Below, in pieces: positions 22,601 to 32,500 of a DNA stretch of 64,000 nucleotides. Numbering within the stretch: the stretch's first letter is position 1; every line of letters begins with the position of its first letter. The notes under the pieces are model-generated. The model saw only the letters and a program-made list of their open reading frames with translations, was not told where the DNA came from and did not search any database. The position numbers were made by a program, and so were the translations under genes. Origin of the DNA: Sabethes cyaneus (Eukaryota; Arthropoda; Insecta; Diptera; Culicidae); the NCBI RefSeq assembly GCF_943734655.1, contig NC_071354.1, positions 192,794,911 to 192,858,910 on the forward strand. Direction: 5' to 3'.

Positions 22601-22767
22601 CATATAGCCGCCGTCCCGGACCTATCCGACACCCAGTTACCGTTTCCGGCAGGGATGCGGTATGGGTCCGAGATGATTGCAATGTCCGTCAACGACTCAG
22701 TAACTGCTTGGTACAACAGCTGCTGAGCCGCGTGGCAGTGGTTCAAGTTCAGTTGCGTTACATGCAC
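19687..22767 (-). CDS. R1-type LINE ORF2: endonuclease and reverse transcriptase
   Basis: The frame is intact for 1026 residues. The apurinic-type endonuclease occupies residues 1 to about 200 (TQLNLNHCHAAQ, VVAGDFNAWAVEWGSR at about 117, SDHQAVRY at about 191). The reverse transcriptase runs from about 440 to 720 (KAPGPDGIP 446, YRPICLLDTAGKVLE 507, FGFRKGKSTVDAIL 543, LDVRNAFNSASW 581, GVPQGSILGP 637, and GFADD 669 in place of YADD). A C-terminal Cys/His motif CPECVDVEETAEHAFFIC (942-959) is typical of R1-like elements. There is no RNase H. The first codon is GTG overlapping the ORF1 stop as TAGTG. SART1, a relative, is known to couple translation through TAATG. It makes target-primed cDNA in the nucleus. 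Endonuclease specificity cannot be read from sequence alone. Confidence 0.9.
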   Translation of the reverse strand: MHVTQLNLNHCHAAQQLLYQAVTESLTDIAIISDPYRIPAGNGNWVSDRSGTAAIWTTSRFPVQDVVSTADEGFVVAKVGGVFYCSCYAPPSWSIEQFTRMVDRVSVVLTGLRPLVVAGDFNAWAVEWGSRRTNHRGRILLEALAKLNVDLVNVGTTSTFSRSGAESIIDVTFGSPGLIGDWRVDNGYTHSDHQAVRYGVGQITRRQAASRADTPTTRGWKTSYFDPEVFVEAIRRECGDRGMPDPNADHLVEVLSRACDATMPRKGRHRYGRSPAYWWTDEIAELRGACFRARRIMQRARSDEGRAECRVALAAARAALKSGIKASKRACFERLCASANANPWGDAYRVVMAKTKGVMAPSEQSPEMLERIIEGLFPRHEPRPWPQAAESSHGRRSSISDHSVGWSASQPNIQSNVGDGGLAVGDEVTVTNDELIEIAKSLKVSKAPGPDGIPNMAIKAAMLEAPELFGAVMRRCLEAGHFPDRWKRQNLVLLPKPGKPPGVPSSYRPICLLDTAGKVLEKVILNRLVQYTEGTNGLSRNQFGFRKGKSTVDAILSVTKTAEVAIQRKRTGIRYCAVVTLDVRNAFNSASWDSIANSLRNVQVPVSLYRILENYFQNRVLCYNTEEGQKCVPITAGVPQGSILGPVLWNVMYDEVLKLKFPVGVVIVGFADDITLEVYGESIREVELTAAHSISIVEDWMRSRKLELAHHKTEVIVVNNRKSVQQAKISVGDCTISSTRSLKLLGVMVDDKLKFGSHVDYACKKASTAISALSRMMSNSSAVYGSKRRLLANVVQSILRYGGPVWSSALGTKSYLAKLESTYRLICLRVASAYRTVSHDAICVLAGMMPIGIIISEDVECFNQRGTRGIRSTTRSASMTTWQRAWSNSTKGRWTHRLIPELSGWVNRRHGEVNFHLTQILSGHGCFRQYLHKFGHAESPACPECVDVEETAEHAFFICPRFAGARSSMMAVSGQDTTPDNLVQKMCSSSDIWGAVNAAATQIVLELQNHWRADQRRINSLTTIVQ

Positions 22768-24227
22768 TACGCCCGGGTTTTAGTCGCCAGCGCGCCTGCC
22801 GGGCACTTCGGGCCTCCTGTTGTGTGCTTAGCGTCCCGTTGGCCGGTACATATCAGGCACTTGGGTGGCGCAGTACAGTCCCTCGCTATATGACCCGTAC
22901 CGCCACATCTCCTGCACAAGTGGCTTCGGTCTGGCCCCTTACAGCTCCAGGACCTGTGCCCTCTCTCAAAGCACCGGAAGCAGGCCTCCGGCTGCTGGAA
23001 CACGCTCAGTGGGCACACGGACCATCCCACCTTCAGCTTAGCCACTTTCAGGGCTGCATTTCCGTCTTCCAGTGGAAGTCTTATAGTTGCTACCTGGGTT
23101 CCCGCCGGTCCCTTACGCAGACGAACTGCCTCGGTAGTCACCACCACTTTGCATTGCTCGTTGAGAGCTCGTGCTAGTTCGCCCGCTTGGGTGATCTCGT
23201 CCAGGTTTTTAAGCTGGAGAGTCATTTCGGGCGTCAGTGCGCGGATCTGCACGCTATCGCCAAGGACCTTTTCTGCCAGCACTGTATAAGCAGAACCCTT
23301 TTCAGTGGCATTCTTTTTGAGTTGAAAGATCATGTCGCCCTTGCGAGAGCGGCGGATACTCCGCACATCCGCGCCAAGACCCTGCGGCGGATACTCCGCA
23401 CATCCGCGCCAAGACCCTTCAACTGATCATGCCCTCTCATGGCCTTAAAAACTTCCGAATATTTCGGCCCCTCAGTTTTGAGAATAAGGGCATCGCCTTT
23501 GATCCTCTTTTTCCTGGTCACTTTCGGTGGAGCTCGATCCTCCTCTTTCTTCCTGGCCTTCTTCTTTTTCACCAACTCCCACTGGTTGTCGGACGCTAGC
23601 AGCGTCTTGTTACCCTCACTGGATTCTTCGGTTGGCTTACGACCCTCTGCTATCAGGCGCTTCTGCGGGCCCGTGGGGGTTTCTTCCCCTGGCGACTGCC
23701 TTGCGCGTTTTGCGGATGTCTTGTTGTCGTTAGACTGCTCCGTAGTCGCGTGGGTCACGGTATGGTCAGCCATTGACGGGCAGGCATCCGTTTGTGCAGA
23801 CCTCGATACAAGCGTCTTCTCGCTCTCTTTCTGTGCCACTTTTACTCGCGCTTCGAGTTCGCTGTGCTCCTTCGTCGCAGCACGCATGGTGCTCCGAAGC
23901 ATGAGCAGACTTTGTTTCAGGCCCTTCGCTAAGGTGCTGCGACCTGTCACGAACTCGATAATGGCATCGAGCTGATGAGGCACCGCTACCACTCTTGGTA
24001 GCATGTCTCTCTTGCCTGCCACTGCTTTTATTAGCGACGGGCCGTTCATTGCTGCGTCCGACGTAGATGCAGTTGGAGCAACAGGTGTGCGTTTCCCTTA
24101 TTCCGCTTACGCTTGCGCTTCTACTGGTATCCATTGGCGGAGATCTCTGGATACCACCTTTTGCGAACGGATTATCTAATCCATCCGCGCTCACTGAAGC
24201 TAATGTTTTATTATTTTGATTGTTCAT
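22767..24227 (-). pseudogene. R1-type LINE ORF1 (gag-like, zinc knuckles), frameshifted
   Basis: The probable start is MNNQNNKTLASVSADG at 24227. The frame changes near 24060, runs on from MNGPSLIKAVAGKRD to 23330, and changes again into the C-terminal part. That part has CCHC knuckles (CFRCFERGHRSWSC, CRRCGGTGHIARDC and CLICTGQRDAKHTTGGPKC). The second break is explained by a 35-bp tandem duplication at 23349-23383 and 23384-23418. The middle is rich in Lys, Arg and Glu. The protein would bind element RNA. This copy cannot make it in one piece, although ORF2 is open. Confidence 0.8.
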
Positions 24228-24399
24228 ATAAAATCCCACGAGTTGAGGGGAAAGAAGAGTCCGCCGCATCAGAGCCCCTCATGATGCGGTAAGAGCTGAT
24301 TGCTGTGGAGGGCGCTCTGGTACTCCACAGACTCCGTTTGAAGCTGAGTATTTATAGAACCCCCCCCCCCCCCCCCACCATTCATCCCTCGGCACGGGT

Positions 24400-24766
24400 C
24401 GCATGACACCTTGGATTAGGGGTTTATCCATTCATGTTTTTACTTTTAGCCATGGATAACAGCTATTAAAACCATCCTCCTTTGGGGGCTTTGGACCCTC
24501 TGCTCAGGTTCTCAGTATTTTTAGGTTCATCGAACATGCTTCTACCGAGATCCGTCATTTGCAGGCGGAGAGTTTACACTCAGCCTTCGCATGAGTGCCC
24601 CCTTCTCTGTCCGCATACGACCCTAGTTTCCACCGGTTGTCCGATTTCCACTAAGGAACGTATCCCGGACGGTACCACGAGGAGGCAGAGATAGGAGTTG
24701 CTAAATAAGAGGCTGTGGAATTTCGTGGTAGTTCTGGAGCGCATTATTCAACCATTTACCATCCAG
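24400..24766 (-). promoter_or_regulatory. 5' leader module shared with RTE-type elements
   Basis: On the minus strand it starts TGGATGGTAAATGG and contains ATTCCACAGCCTCTTATTTA, CCGGGATACG, ATCGGACAACCGG, TGGAAAC and GAGAAGGGGGCAC. Related strings in the same order occur upstream of the RTE-like fragment near 51.65-51.92 kb and, more weakly, of the RTE element near 50.2-50.37 kb. It may hold an internal promoter; this is inference. Confidence 0.5.
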
Positions 24767-25873
24767 TATTTTGTATTTTGTATTTAGTATTTTGTATTTT
24801 GTATTTTGTATTTTGTATTTTGTATTTTGTATTTTGTATTTTGTATTTTGTATTTTGTATTTTGTATTTTGTATTTTGTATTTTGTATTTTGTATTTTGT
24901 ATTTTGTATTTTGTATTTTGTATTTTGTATTTTGTATTTTGTATTTTGTATTTTGTATTTTGTATTTTGTATTTTGTATTTTGTATTTTGTATTTTGTAT
25001 TTTGTATTTTGTATTTTGTATTTTGTATTTTGTATTTTGTATTTTGTATTTTGTATTTTGTATTTTGTATTTTGTATTTTGTATTTTGTATTTTGTATTT
25101 TGTATTTTGTATTTTGTATTTTGTATTTTGTATTTTGTATTTTGTATTTTGTATTTTGTATTTTGTATTTTGTATTTTGTATTTTGTATTTTGTATTTTG
25201 TATTTTGTATTTTGTATTTTGTATTTTGTATTTTGTATTTTGTATTTTGTATTTTGTATTTTGTATTTTGTATTTTGTATTTTGTATTTTGTATTTTGTA
25301 TTTTGTATTTTGTATTTTGTATTTTGTATTTTGTATTTTGTATTTTGTATTTTGTATTTTGTATTTTGTATTTTGTATTTTGTATTTTGTATTTTGTATT
25401 TTGTATTTTGTATTTTGTATTTTGTATTTTGTATTTTGTATTTTGTATTTTGTATTTTGTATTTTGTATTTTGTATTTTGTATTTTGTATTTTGTATTTT
25501 GTATTTTGTATTTTGTATTTTGTATTTTGTATTTTGTATTTTGTATTTTGTATTTTGTATTTTGTATTTTGTATTTTGTATTTTGTATTTTGTATTTTGT
25601 ATTTTGTATTTTGTATTTTGTATTTTGTATTTTGTATTTTGTATTTTGTATTTTGTATTTTGTATTTTGTATTTTGTATTTTGTATTTTGTATTTTGTAT
25701 TTGTATTTTGTATTTTGTATTTTGTATTTTGTATTTTGTATTTTGTATTTTGTATTTTGTATTTTGTATTTTGTATTTTGTATTTTGTATTTTGTATTTT
25801 GTATTTTGTATTTTGTATTTTGTATTTTGTATTTTGTATTTTGTATGTATAATTTTTTGTATTTTGTATTTGG
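24767..25873. repeat. Heptamer array (TATTTTG)n, right arm, 1.1 kb
   Basis: About 157 copies occur, nearly perfectly uniform. There is one TATTTAG variant near the left edge, one 6-bp unit near 25700 and a degenerate end (GTATGTATAATTTTTTG). Since 7 is not a multiple of 3 and the unit has no stop in its open frames, very long ORFs appear on both strands. They are not genes. Confidence 0.97.
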
Positions 25874-25933
25874 TATAATTAGAATCCTTCGCTGCAAATG
25901 AATTGCTTTTGAACAAATACAAAAAAATTGCAT

Positions 25934-28500
25934 TATTTTCGGGGTTCCAATAGGCTAGACGTGCTAAACTTTAACTGTATATGTTATCGAACATTACTTG
26001 GAAAATGAATCAATTCGTATCCATAAACATGTTGATAAATTCCTGTGAATGTATGTATGTTTTTGGTTTATTCCACTCAACGTCAGTAGTCAATCGGAGT
26101 CAAACGGTAATGATGATATCAGTTCAGTCGTGAACAAACGCGCAATCAAACGGAATTACGTCAGTTTAGTGTTTTATATGCAGAAATAATAAACAGTTGC
26201 ATTTGGCATAAAGGCGGTAGCTTCAAGACAAACAGGTGAGAATAGAACGCTTCGATTGTTTTGTACCTCCTAAGTGCCAAATTGTTGATTAGCGGAAATT
26301 AGTTTTTATTACACGTCGCAACATTCTATCTAAAAAAATAATTTTATTTAATCAATGAAATCATTGCACCGGCAAAACTGCAATGTTTTGATAAGAGGTG
26401 ATAGCAAACAGAAACAATTATACGCATATAGGTACTAAAACTCGAGAAGGTGGTTGTGTTTGATTTTCATTGACAAGCGACAGCGACAGCGACGGCGACA
26501 CGGTGCAATGTGTAAGATCAAACAAAGTACGGCCAATCCCTCAGTTACCAATTGAATATCTTTGTGAGTCGAAATTTTTGGTCAATCACAATCAAACGTT
26601 GGTTGTATATTAGTACGAGTGAAGAAGTGTGTATCATTGTCCGGCACGTGAGGTGCTTCACCACAAAGCGTTAGTCAGTTTGTTTGACAGTAGCAGCGTG
26701 TACGCTTTTATTTTGCGATAGACAACTACAAGGCTTTTAAATTGACAAAATGCAGGTACTGACTAGAAAATAACTCATCGGGTGACGGAATTCGCAACGT
26801 ACAAGGTACATGTTGTATCAAGTCGATTGGTACGAAGTCGCATTTAATTCCACTAGGTCGTGATTGAATTCAAGGAGGATACTGTCACGTGCAAACCCTT
26901 TGAATTGTCAATTCGGTACCGTGCTGCTTTACTATCAAACTAATTTGCATTTTCCGTTACGTGGCGTTAGTCACTGTTGGAGCGGGTTTTCTAAGCCTTT
27001 ACACTTTAATGTGTCCTGCCTATTGATCAATATTTCACAGAAAAAGGTGACGTCAGAAGATTCTAGCAATAGATTAAATCGGTAAAATTTGATTTTGCAT
27101 AAGTGTACCCATGCAATGATACATGCTCCTCAAAATATTCAACAGTAGTTAGTTTCGGCAACTTTTTAAAAGATTTGGTTTAATGGATCTTCTAAAAGAA
27201 ATAGCGGTTTCCTTTGAAAATGTGACATTTGTACTCCTTCAATTTCACCTTAAGTTGAAGTAGCGTAAAAAATTGACTTTTTCTGAATATCAAAACGAGG
27301 TAAATCACCTTAAGTGGACTACGTGCGAATGATGTTGTCGACTATTTTATTTTACTTATTGTGTCACGATAAATTAATCTCAGGAAAAAGATATTTTAGT
27401 AAAAATTTGCAATCATAGTTTAATGATATTGACGATGACTTTAATTTTGTTCAAAAGAAATAAAAACTTTCCAAAAATTACCAACAATAATGTATTGGAC
27501 ATCACGGCGAAACTAACCAGATACTGTAATAAAGTAGCACACTGTGCAGCGATTGCTCTACCAGCTAGCTGAGGCAAAGCAGTGACCACCATACAGTCAT
27601 GTGTGCTAATAAAACTTATTTATATCGTCTAATGGAGTATTTCTTTCTTCGGCGCTGCTGCTGTTGCTGCTGCTGCTGGAGGTGCTGTGCTATTGGAGAC
27701 AAATCGATTTCATATCATGATGCCATTTTTACAGGGTTGAAACTATTGAATGTACCATTATCACAATTTTATTGCCAGTAAAATCAGTCCATGTCGAAAC
27801 ACTTACTGTTAAACGGATTACCTTATGCGCTTTGCAATGCAGTTTACAAACAGTAGGTAACGACTACAATTCAAACCTGGTTCATGTGTCATTGTGTCTG
27901 GAGATGAAGTACTTCATTAGCTTATTCGCCTTCAGTTAACTGTGTTTATCGTTTAACGTAAGGCACGAGCCCAGTGCAGTCGAGAAACATTCAACTATTG
28001 TCATATCTAAATATAGCCTAGCTACTACTAGTGAAGCAGCACTGTTTGAAGTTGCAAATATTGATCAATTCATCACAACGTTATCCTGTCATTTCGATAA
28101 GTTCCCCTCCACCATACATATAGACAACAGTTTTTTATCGTTCTATCATCATCGGTTATCTGAGATCACCGGCGATGTAGGCACAGGCACCAGCAGGAAC
28201 GACATACGAACGTTCGCTCTATGTAGTTTTGTATCAGTCAAGGAACATGTTTGGAGCTGATAAAGACACTGAGCGGTTTATTAGGTACACCTGTCAGAAG
28301 CGACGCTAGAGCAGCGCGCGATGCTTCTCCACTTCCGATTGGTCGTAGGGATGCCAAAGAAAAAATATCTAAAAATTTTTTGAAATAGTTTGGGTCATAA
28401 TATAGGTATTTTTTTCAAATATGCACTCAATTTTTCATTTCAGATTGATCGTTATTTTCCTTTCTTTAAAGCGTTTTTTTTTTTTCAAAAGAACTTTTGC
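25934..28500. other. Non-coding stretch with a possible first exon
   Basis: No supported gene lies here. The part 26090-26760 has features of an insect 5' region: several TCAGT initiator-like words (26120, 26150 and 26674), a GCGACA tract at 26485-26500 and an ATGCAG/gtactg start-plus-donor at about 26749-26760. No downstream exon could be linked to it. A CTG run at 27655-27690 encodes nothing convincing. The rest is AT-rich. Confidence 0.35.
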
Positions 28501-28539
28501 AAGCTCCTTAACTCAAAAACTACAAATTAGTAGAAATCG

Positions 28540-28805
28540 TTGTTTGCGTTTTCTGCTGCATTTCCCTTTCTAGTCTCGTTTTCCTTCTTTTTATTGTTTT
28601 TTTTCTTTTTCTACTCCGTCTTTCCTCTATTCCTTCGTTTTTTCTTTTTTCTACTCGTTGTTTCCTTTTTCTCGTCGTTTTCTGTCCCATGTTTCACCCT
28701 TTTCGGTCCTGATTTTCCGCTATTTTTTGTCTTTTCTGTTCTGTTTTTCGTGTTTTTTCTTCCACTTTTAAGACCGTTTTTTTTCTTTTCGAATTTTTTC
28801 AAATT
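28540..28805. repeat. T-rich low-complexity tract
   Basis: This is a polypyrimidine strand with recurring TTTTTC and GTTTTTCG words. It resembles the tract at 57985-58350. Apparent open frames (Phe/Leu/Ser rich on plus, Lys/Arg/Asn rich on minus) follow from base composition. Confidence 0.7.
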
Positions 28806-28856
28806 TTTGACGTAGGACTGCGCCTTACGACAAGGTTTGGCTAGGTTGGTTGTCAT

Positions 28857-29108
28857 TCCAAAAAAAATCTAAACATGAAAAGTGGTCAGATTTTGAACGT
28901 TATCAGCGATTTACTTGTTGATTTTCAATATTTTTGCACCGATCGATCGAAAAATTTCTACATTTTGATTCGCATGGAAGAAAGATCATATTTAGTAAAT
29001 CACTATTGGAATAAGCATAAATATCTAACACTGTCATAATTAACCAATCTGCTTACCACAAGTACGCTTTTGCTCCTCAAGACCGTGACGACAGATTTTT
29101 AGAAAAAG
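28857..29108. other. Unannotated AT-rich sequence
   Basis: I see no gene or structured repeat here. It leads up to the 8-bp target duplication TGACAATT of the element that starts at 29117. Confidence 0.5.
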
Positions 29109-29582
29109 TGACAATTAGTGATGTCCGATTACTTCTCGATTAATCGAACTAATCGGTTATCTGTTAAAATAATCGATTAATTTTTAATCGATTGCTTTGT
29201 GTTCCGATTATTAGATAATCGATTACCTGGTCGATCGATTATGCCGGATTTTTTAAAATTTTATTATTTAACAATTTCTAACAAATTTAATTTATTACAG
29301 TGGCTGGCGCTTAGCTACTAAATTAACCACACGTGATTAGCCAGTTAGTTGGTTTCGCTTAGGTGGTTTCGAGGTACGATGCTAATCTAACAAACTGGTC
29401 GTCGTATTCGTATGTTCAAATCTCGGCTAGGCGATGTTCCTAGATAGAATCAGTAGAGTTGTTGCACTAGCTTCGTAATTTTTTTTTTTTTTTTTTTATT
29501 GCTATTTAATGTGGTTTTAACCAATTGGTCATTCACCACGCTATTTCTAAGATAGGTTACATGTATATATGTATTATTAATA

Positions 29583-32500
29583 TTAGATTTGATCAAACAA
29601 CTCGGCGTCTTTTAAGAATTTGATGAGTTGTGTTTCACTTGAGGAGTCGTTACAAAGCACTTCTCTGATGGAAGAGGATATTTGGTGTTTCGCTCTTAAG
29701 CTATCGTAGATGGGACAGTGAATCAGTAGATGTTCCACGGTGAGGTTAACTCTGCAACAGTCACATGTTGGGCGGGGTTCTTTATTAAAGAGAAAGCCGT
29801 GCGTTTTTAGTGTATGTCCTACTCGGAGACGCGATAATACCTGCTGCTCTTTTCGAAGTGAGCGGTCATTCCAGCGCTGGAAACTGTCTTTGATTTTTCT
29901 GGTAAAGTTCATACGGTTTGTTAACCAGTTTTCTTCGACGGTTTTCTTGATAGCGGTGGCTGTTTCTCGTTTGAGATCAGCTCCCGGAGTGAGATTTGTT
30001 AGTGGGGGTCCAGTTCTGCCAGAGGCTGCGAGATGGTCAGCTTTTGTGTTTCCTGTAATACCGCTATGTCCTGGAACCCAACAGAGACTAGTGTTAGAGG
30101 GGCAATCGAGTAGAATGGCTTGAATCCAGGGGTGATCCGTTAGGCCTTTTTCTATCGCGCTTAAAACACTTGCTGAGTCGGAGAAGATCACTACGTGTTC
30201 ATTAGTTCGTGTACGAGGCTGACTTACGGCATAATGTACCGCAGCAGCTTCGGCAGAGAAAACAGAACAATCTTTGGGAAGACTATAATATGAGCAGGTT
30301 GATTGTCCTGCAATTCCAATACCAACCTCGTTGCCTACCTTAGAGCCGTCTGTAAATAATTTAGTGTAGCCAGCATATTTCGTTTCATTTAGGTGATTGA
30401 AGGTAGGTACAATACGGCTGGCGGGATCACCGGCTTTGACAGTCTTTTTCATTGCCCAGTCTATGGTAGGTTTGCGATGGTTCCATCGCAAGTGTCCGAC
30501 ATAGTGAAGTTCGGCGACTGGGGGAATATCGTAACCCGTGAATGCTCGAAAGATTTGACCCGCAGATGAACGAGTGGGATCGTGGTTACCGGTAGTTTTC
30601 TCGAGGAAGCTTATTGCCCGACGTGTGCATGCTTTGATCACTATGGCGTCGAAAGGGAGAACTGCTGACTCTACACAACTATTTAAAGCTGGTGAACAGG
30701 GAAGGAGGCCGGCGCAATGTCGAATCATATCATTGTAGACTGGTTCCAAGATTGATTTCATTTTCTCGATACCGCGGCAGGTCAACTCGATTCCATATAG
30801 AAGTTTGCTTGTTACGGTGCTATTTCCTACATTTAATAATGTTTTGCGATTACCAGTAGTATGCCTTTTAGAGATTGTTCGCACTAAGTTTTTTCTGGAC
30901 TTGGTTTCGACTTTAACGGTTTGGAAATGATGCCCAAAGTCAAATTTACGATCGATGGTAATTCCTAAGATTTTTGTGGTTTTTTTAAAGGGGATTGTTG
31001 TTCTATCGACAGTAACGGGTCTATTCCATGGGTGATGTCGGTGGTTGCAAACATGAGAAACCGCACATTTATTCGGTGCCATTGTAAAACCGATGGACGA
31101 GGCCCATCGCGCTACCCGTCGAATGGCTGCTTGTAATCGGATGCGAACTCTGGTTGGGTTGGATCCTGTGACCACTATGACGATGTCATCAGCATAGACG
31201 AGAATGTAAACACCGCTCTGCAGGCTAGTAAAAACAGAGTTGACTGCAATAAGGAACAAGGTTACTGCTAAAACAGAGCCTTGAGGGACGCCGTTTTCTT
31301 CCGCTCTGGTTTCTGAGAGACTTCCTCCAATAGCGACTCGAAATGTTCTGTTCTGTAGGAAATTTTGTATAAAGTTTCCCATTCTTCCTTTGATTTCCCA
31401 TTCTTGTAATTGGCGCAAAATCTCGTGTCGCCATACTCGATTATACGCCTTGCTGAGATCGAGCGTTGCTAAATCGATATGATGCCCGTTTGCTAGAGCT
31501 TGGTCAATTATGTCCCCTAGTGCAATAAAATACGACCCGGTTCCGCGTCCTTTCCGAAAGGCAAATTGCCTGTCGTCCAGTAGTTTTCGTTCTTCTAGTA
31601 TAGTTGCGAGTCTACGGTTAACCATTTTTTCTGCGATTTTGCCGATACAACTAGTGAGGCTGATCGGCCGAAAGTCGGAAGGAGTACCGGATTTTAATCC
31701 TGGCTTTGAGATTGGTATTACGGTGCTTTGTTTCCACATGTCCGGATAAATACCTTTTCTCCAAGTGCCATTGATTGTCTTCAGAAGAGCAATCTTTCCT
31801 GATAGCGGTAGGTTACGTAACATCGGATATCCGACATGATCGGGTCCTGTCGATTTACTTCTGGAGCTAGCCAAAGCATACAATAGTTCGCTCATCGTGA
31901 AATCATGATTGTAATCAGACTGTTGATCAGTAGGTTCGTCTTGGAAGAGTATTTGTGCAGTTTCTATGGTAAGTTTTTTCTTTTGGAATTTTTCCGTGTA
32001 ACTGTTAGTGGATGAAAGCTCTGCAAAGTAATCTGCCATTATGTTCGCAACCTCGTCTGGATCGTCAGTGAAATTCTCATCTTTTGATTTGATTGCTAGT
32101 CCTGTTTGTCTTCTTTTGCCTGAAAGGGCATTAACACGACGCCATGTCTCGGGTACTGAAGCACTAGCATCAATGCCGTCCAAAAATTGTTCCCAACTAG
32201 TATTTTTGGCTTCCCGGATAATCTTACGACATTCATTCCTGGCATCGCGGAAGGCTTGGGTTAGTTTGGTAATGCAGGGATGATTCGGTTCAGTTTTTTT
32301 GAGTTTTCGAAGAGCCTTTCTTCTTAATCGGACTGCATTTTCCACCTGAGAATTCCACCAGTGTACTGCTTTTTTCCCTGCTTTCCCTGTTGTTTTAGGT
32401 ATGCTTGTTTCCGCGGCGTCGTTTATAATGCGTACCAGTTTTTCTGGTGATATTGTCTGCTCTGGCTCGATCTTTGTATCAATGCAGTTGGCAAAGATTT

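Larger units (their letters stand above)
19439..24766 (-). mobile_element. R1-clade non-LTR retrotransposon inside a heptamer array
   Basis: Read on the minus strand the element has a 5' leader (24766-24228), a gag-like ORF1 (24227-22767, broken), an intact ORF2 (22767-19687), a 3' UTR of about 225 nt and a poly(A) of about 24 at 19439-19462. No flanking sequence other than the (TATTTTG)n heptamer touches either end. R1-clade LINEs (R1, TRAS, SART, Waldo, Mino) are known for sequence-specific targets including telomeric and microsatellite repeats, so insertion into this array may be target-specific. A cytosine run of 17-18 at about 24361-24377 splits the leader into two parts, and the outer part resembles leaders of the RTE-type elements at 50 kb. 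Confidence 0.85.

Noticed and set aside
19778..23975. Plus-strand frames of up to 184 codons
   Set aside because: They are antisense shadows of the R1-type ORF1 and ORF2.
19265..25873. CRISPR-like array
   Set aside because: There are no spacers; it is a simple tandem repeat in a eukaryotic genome.
24701..25933. Open frames of about 350-410 codons on both strands
   Set aside because: They are translations of a 7-bp repeat in all frames (YKIQNTK or FVFCILY units).
28540..28856. Phe-rich and Lys-rich open frames
   Set aside because: Compositional artefacts of a T-rich tract with no start or splice support.
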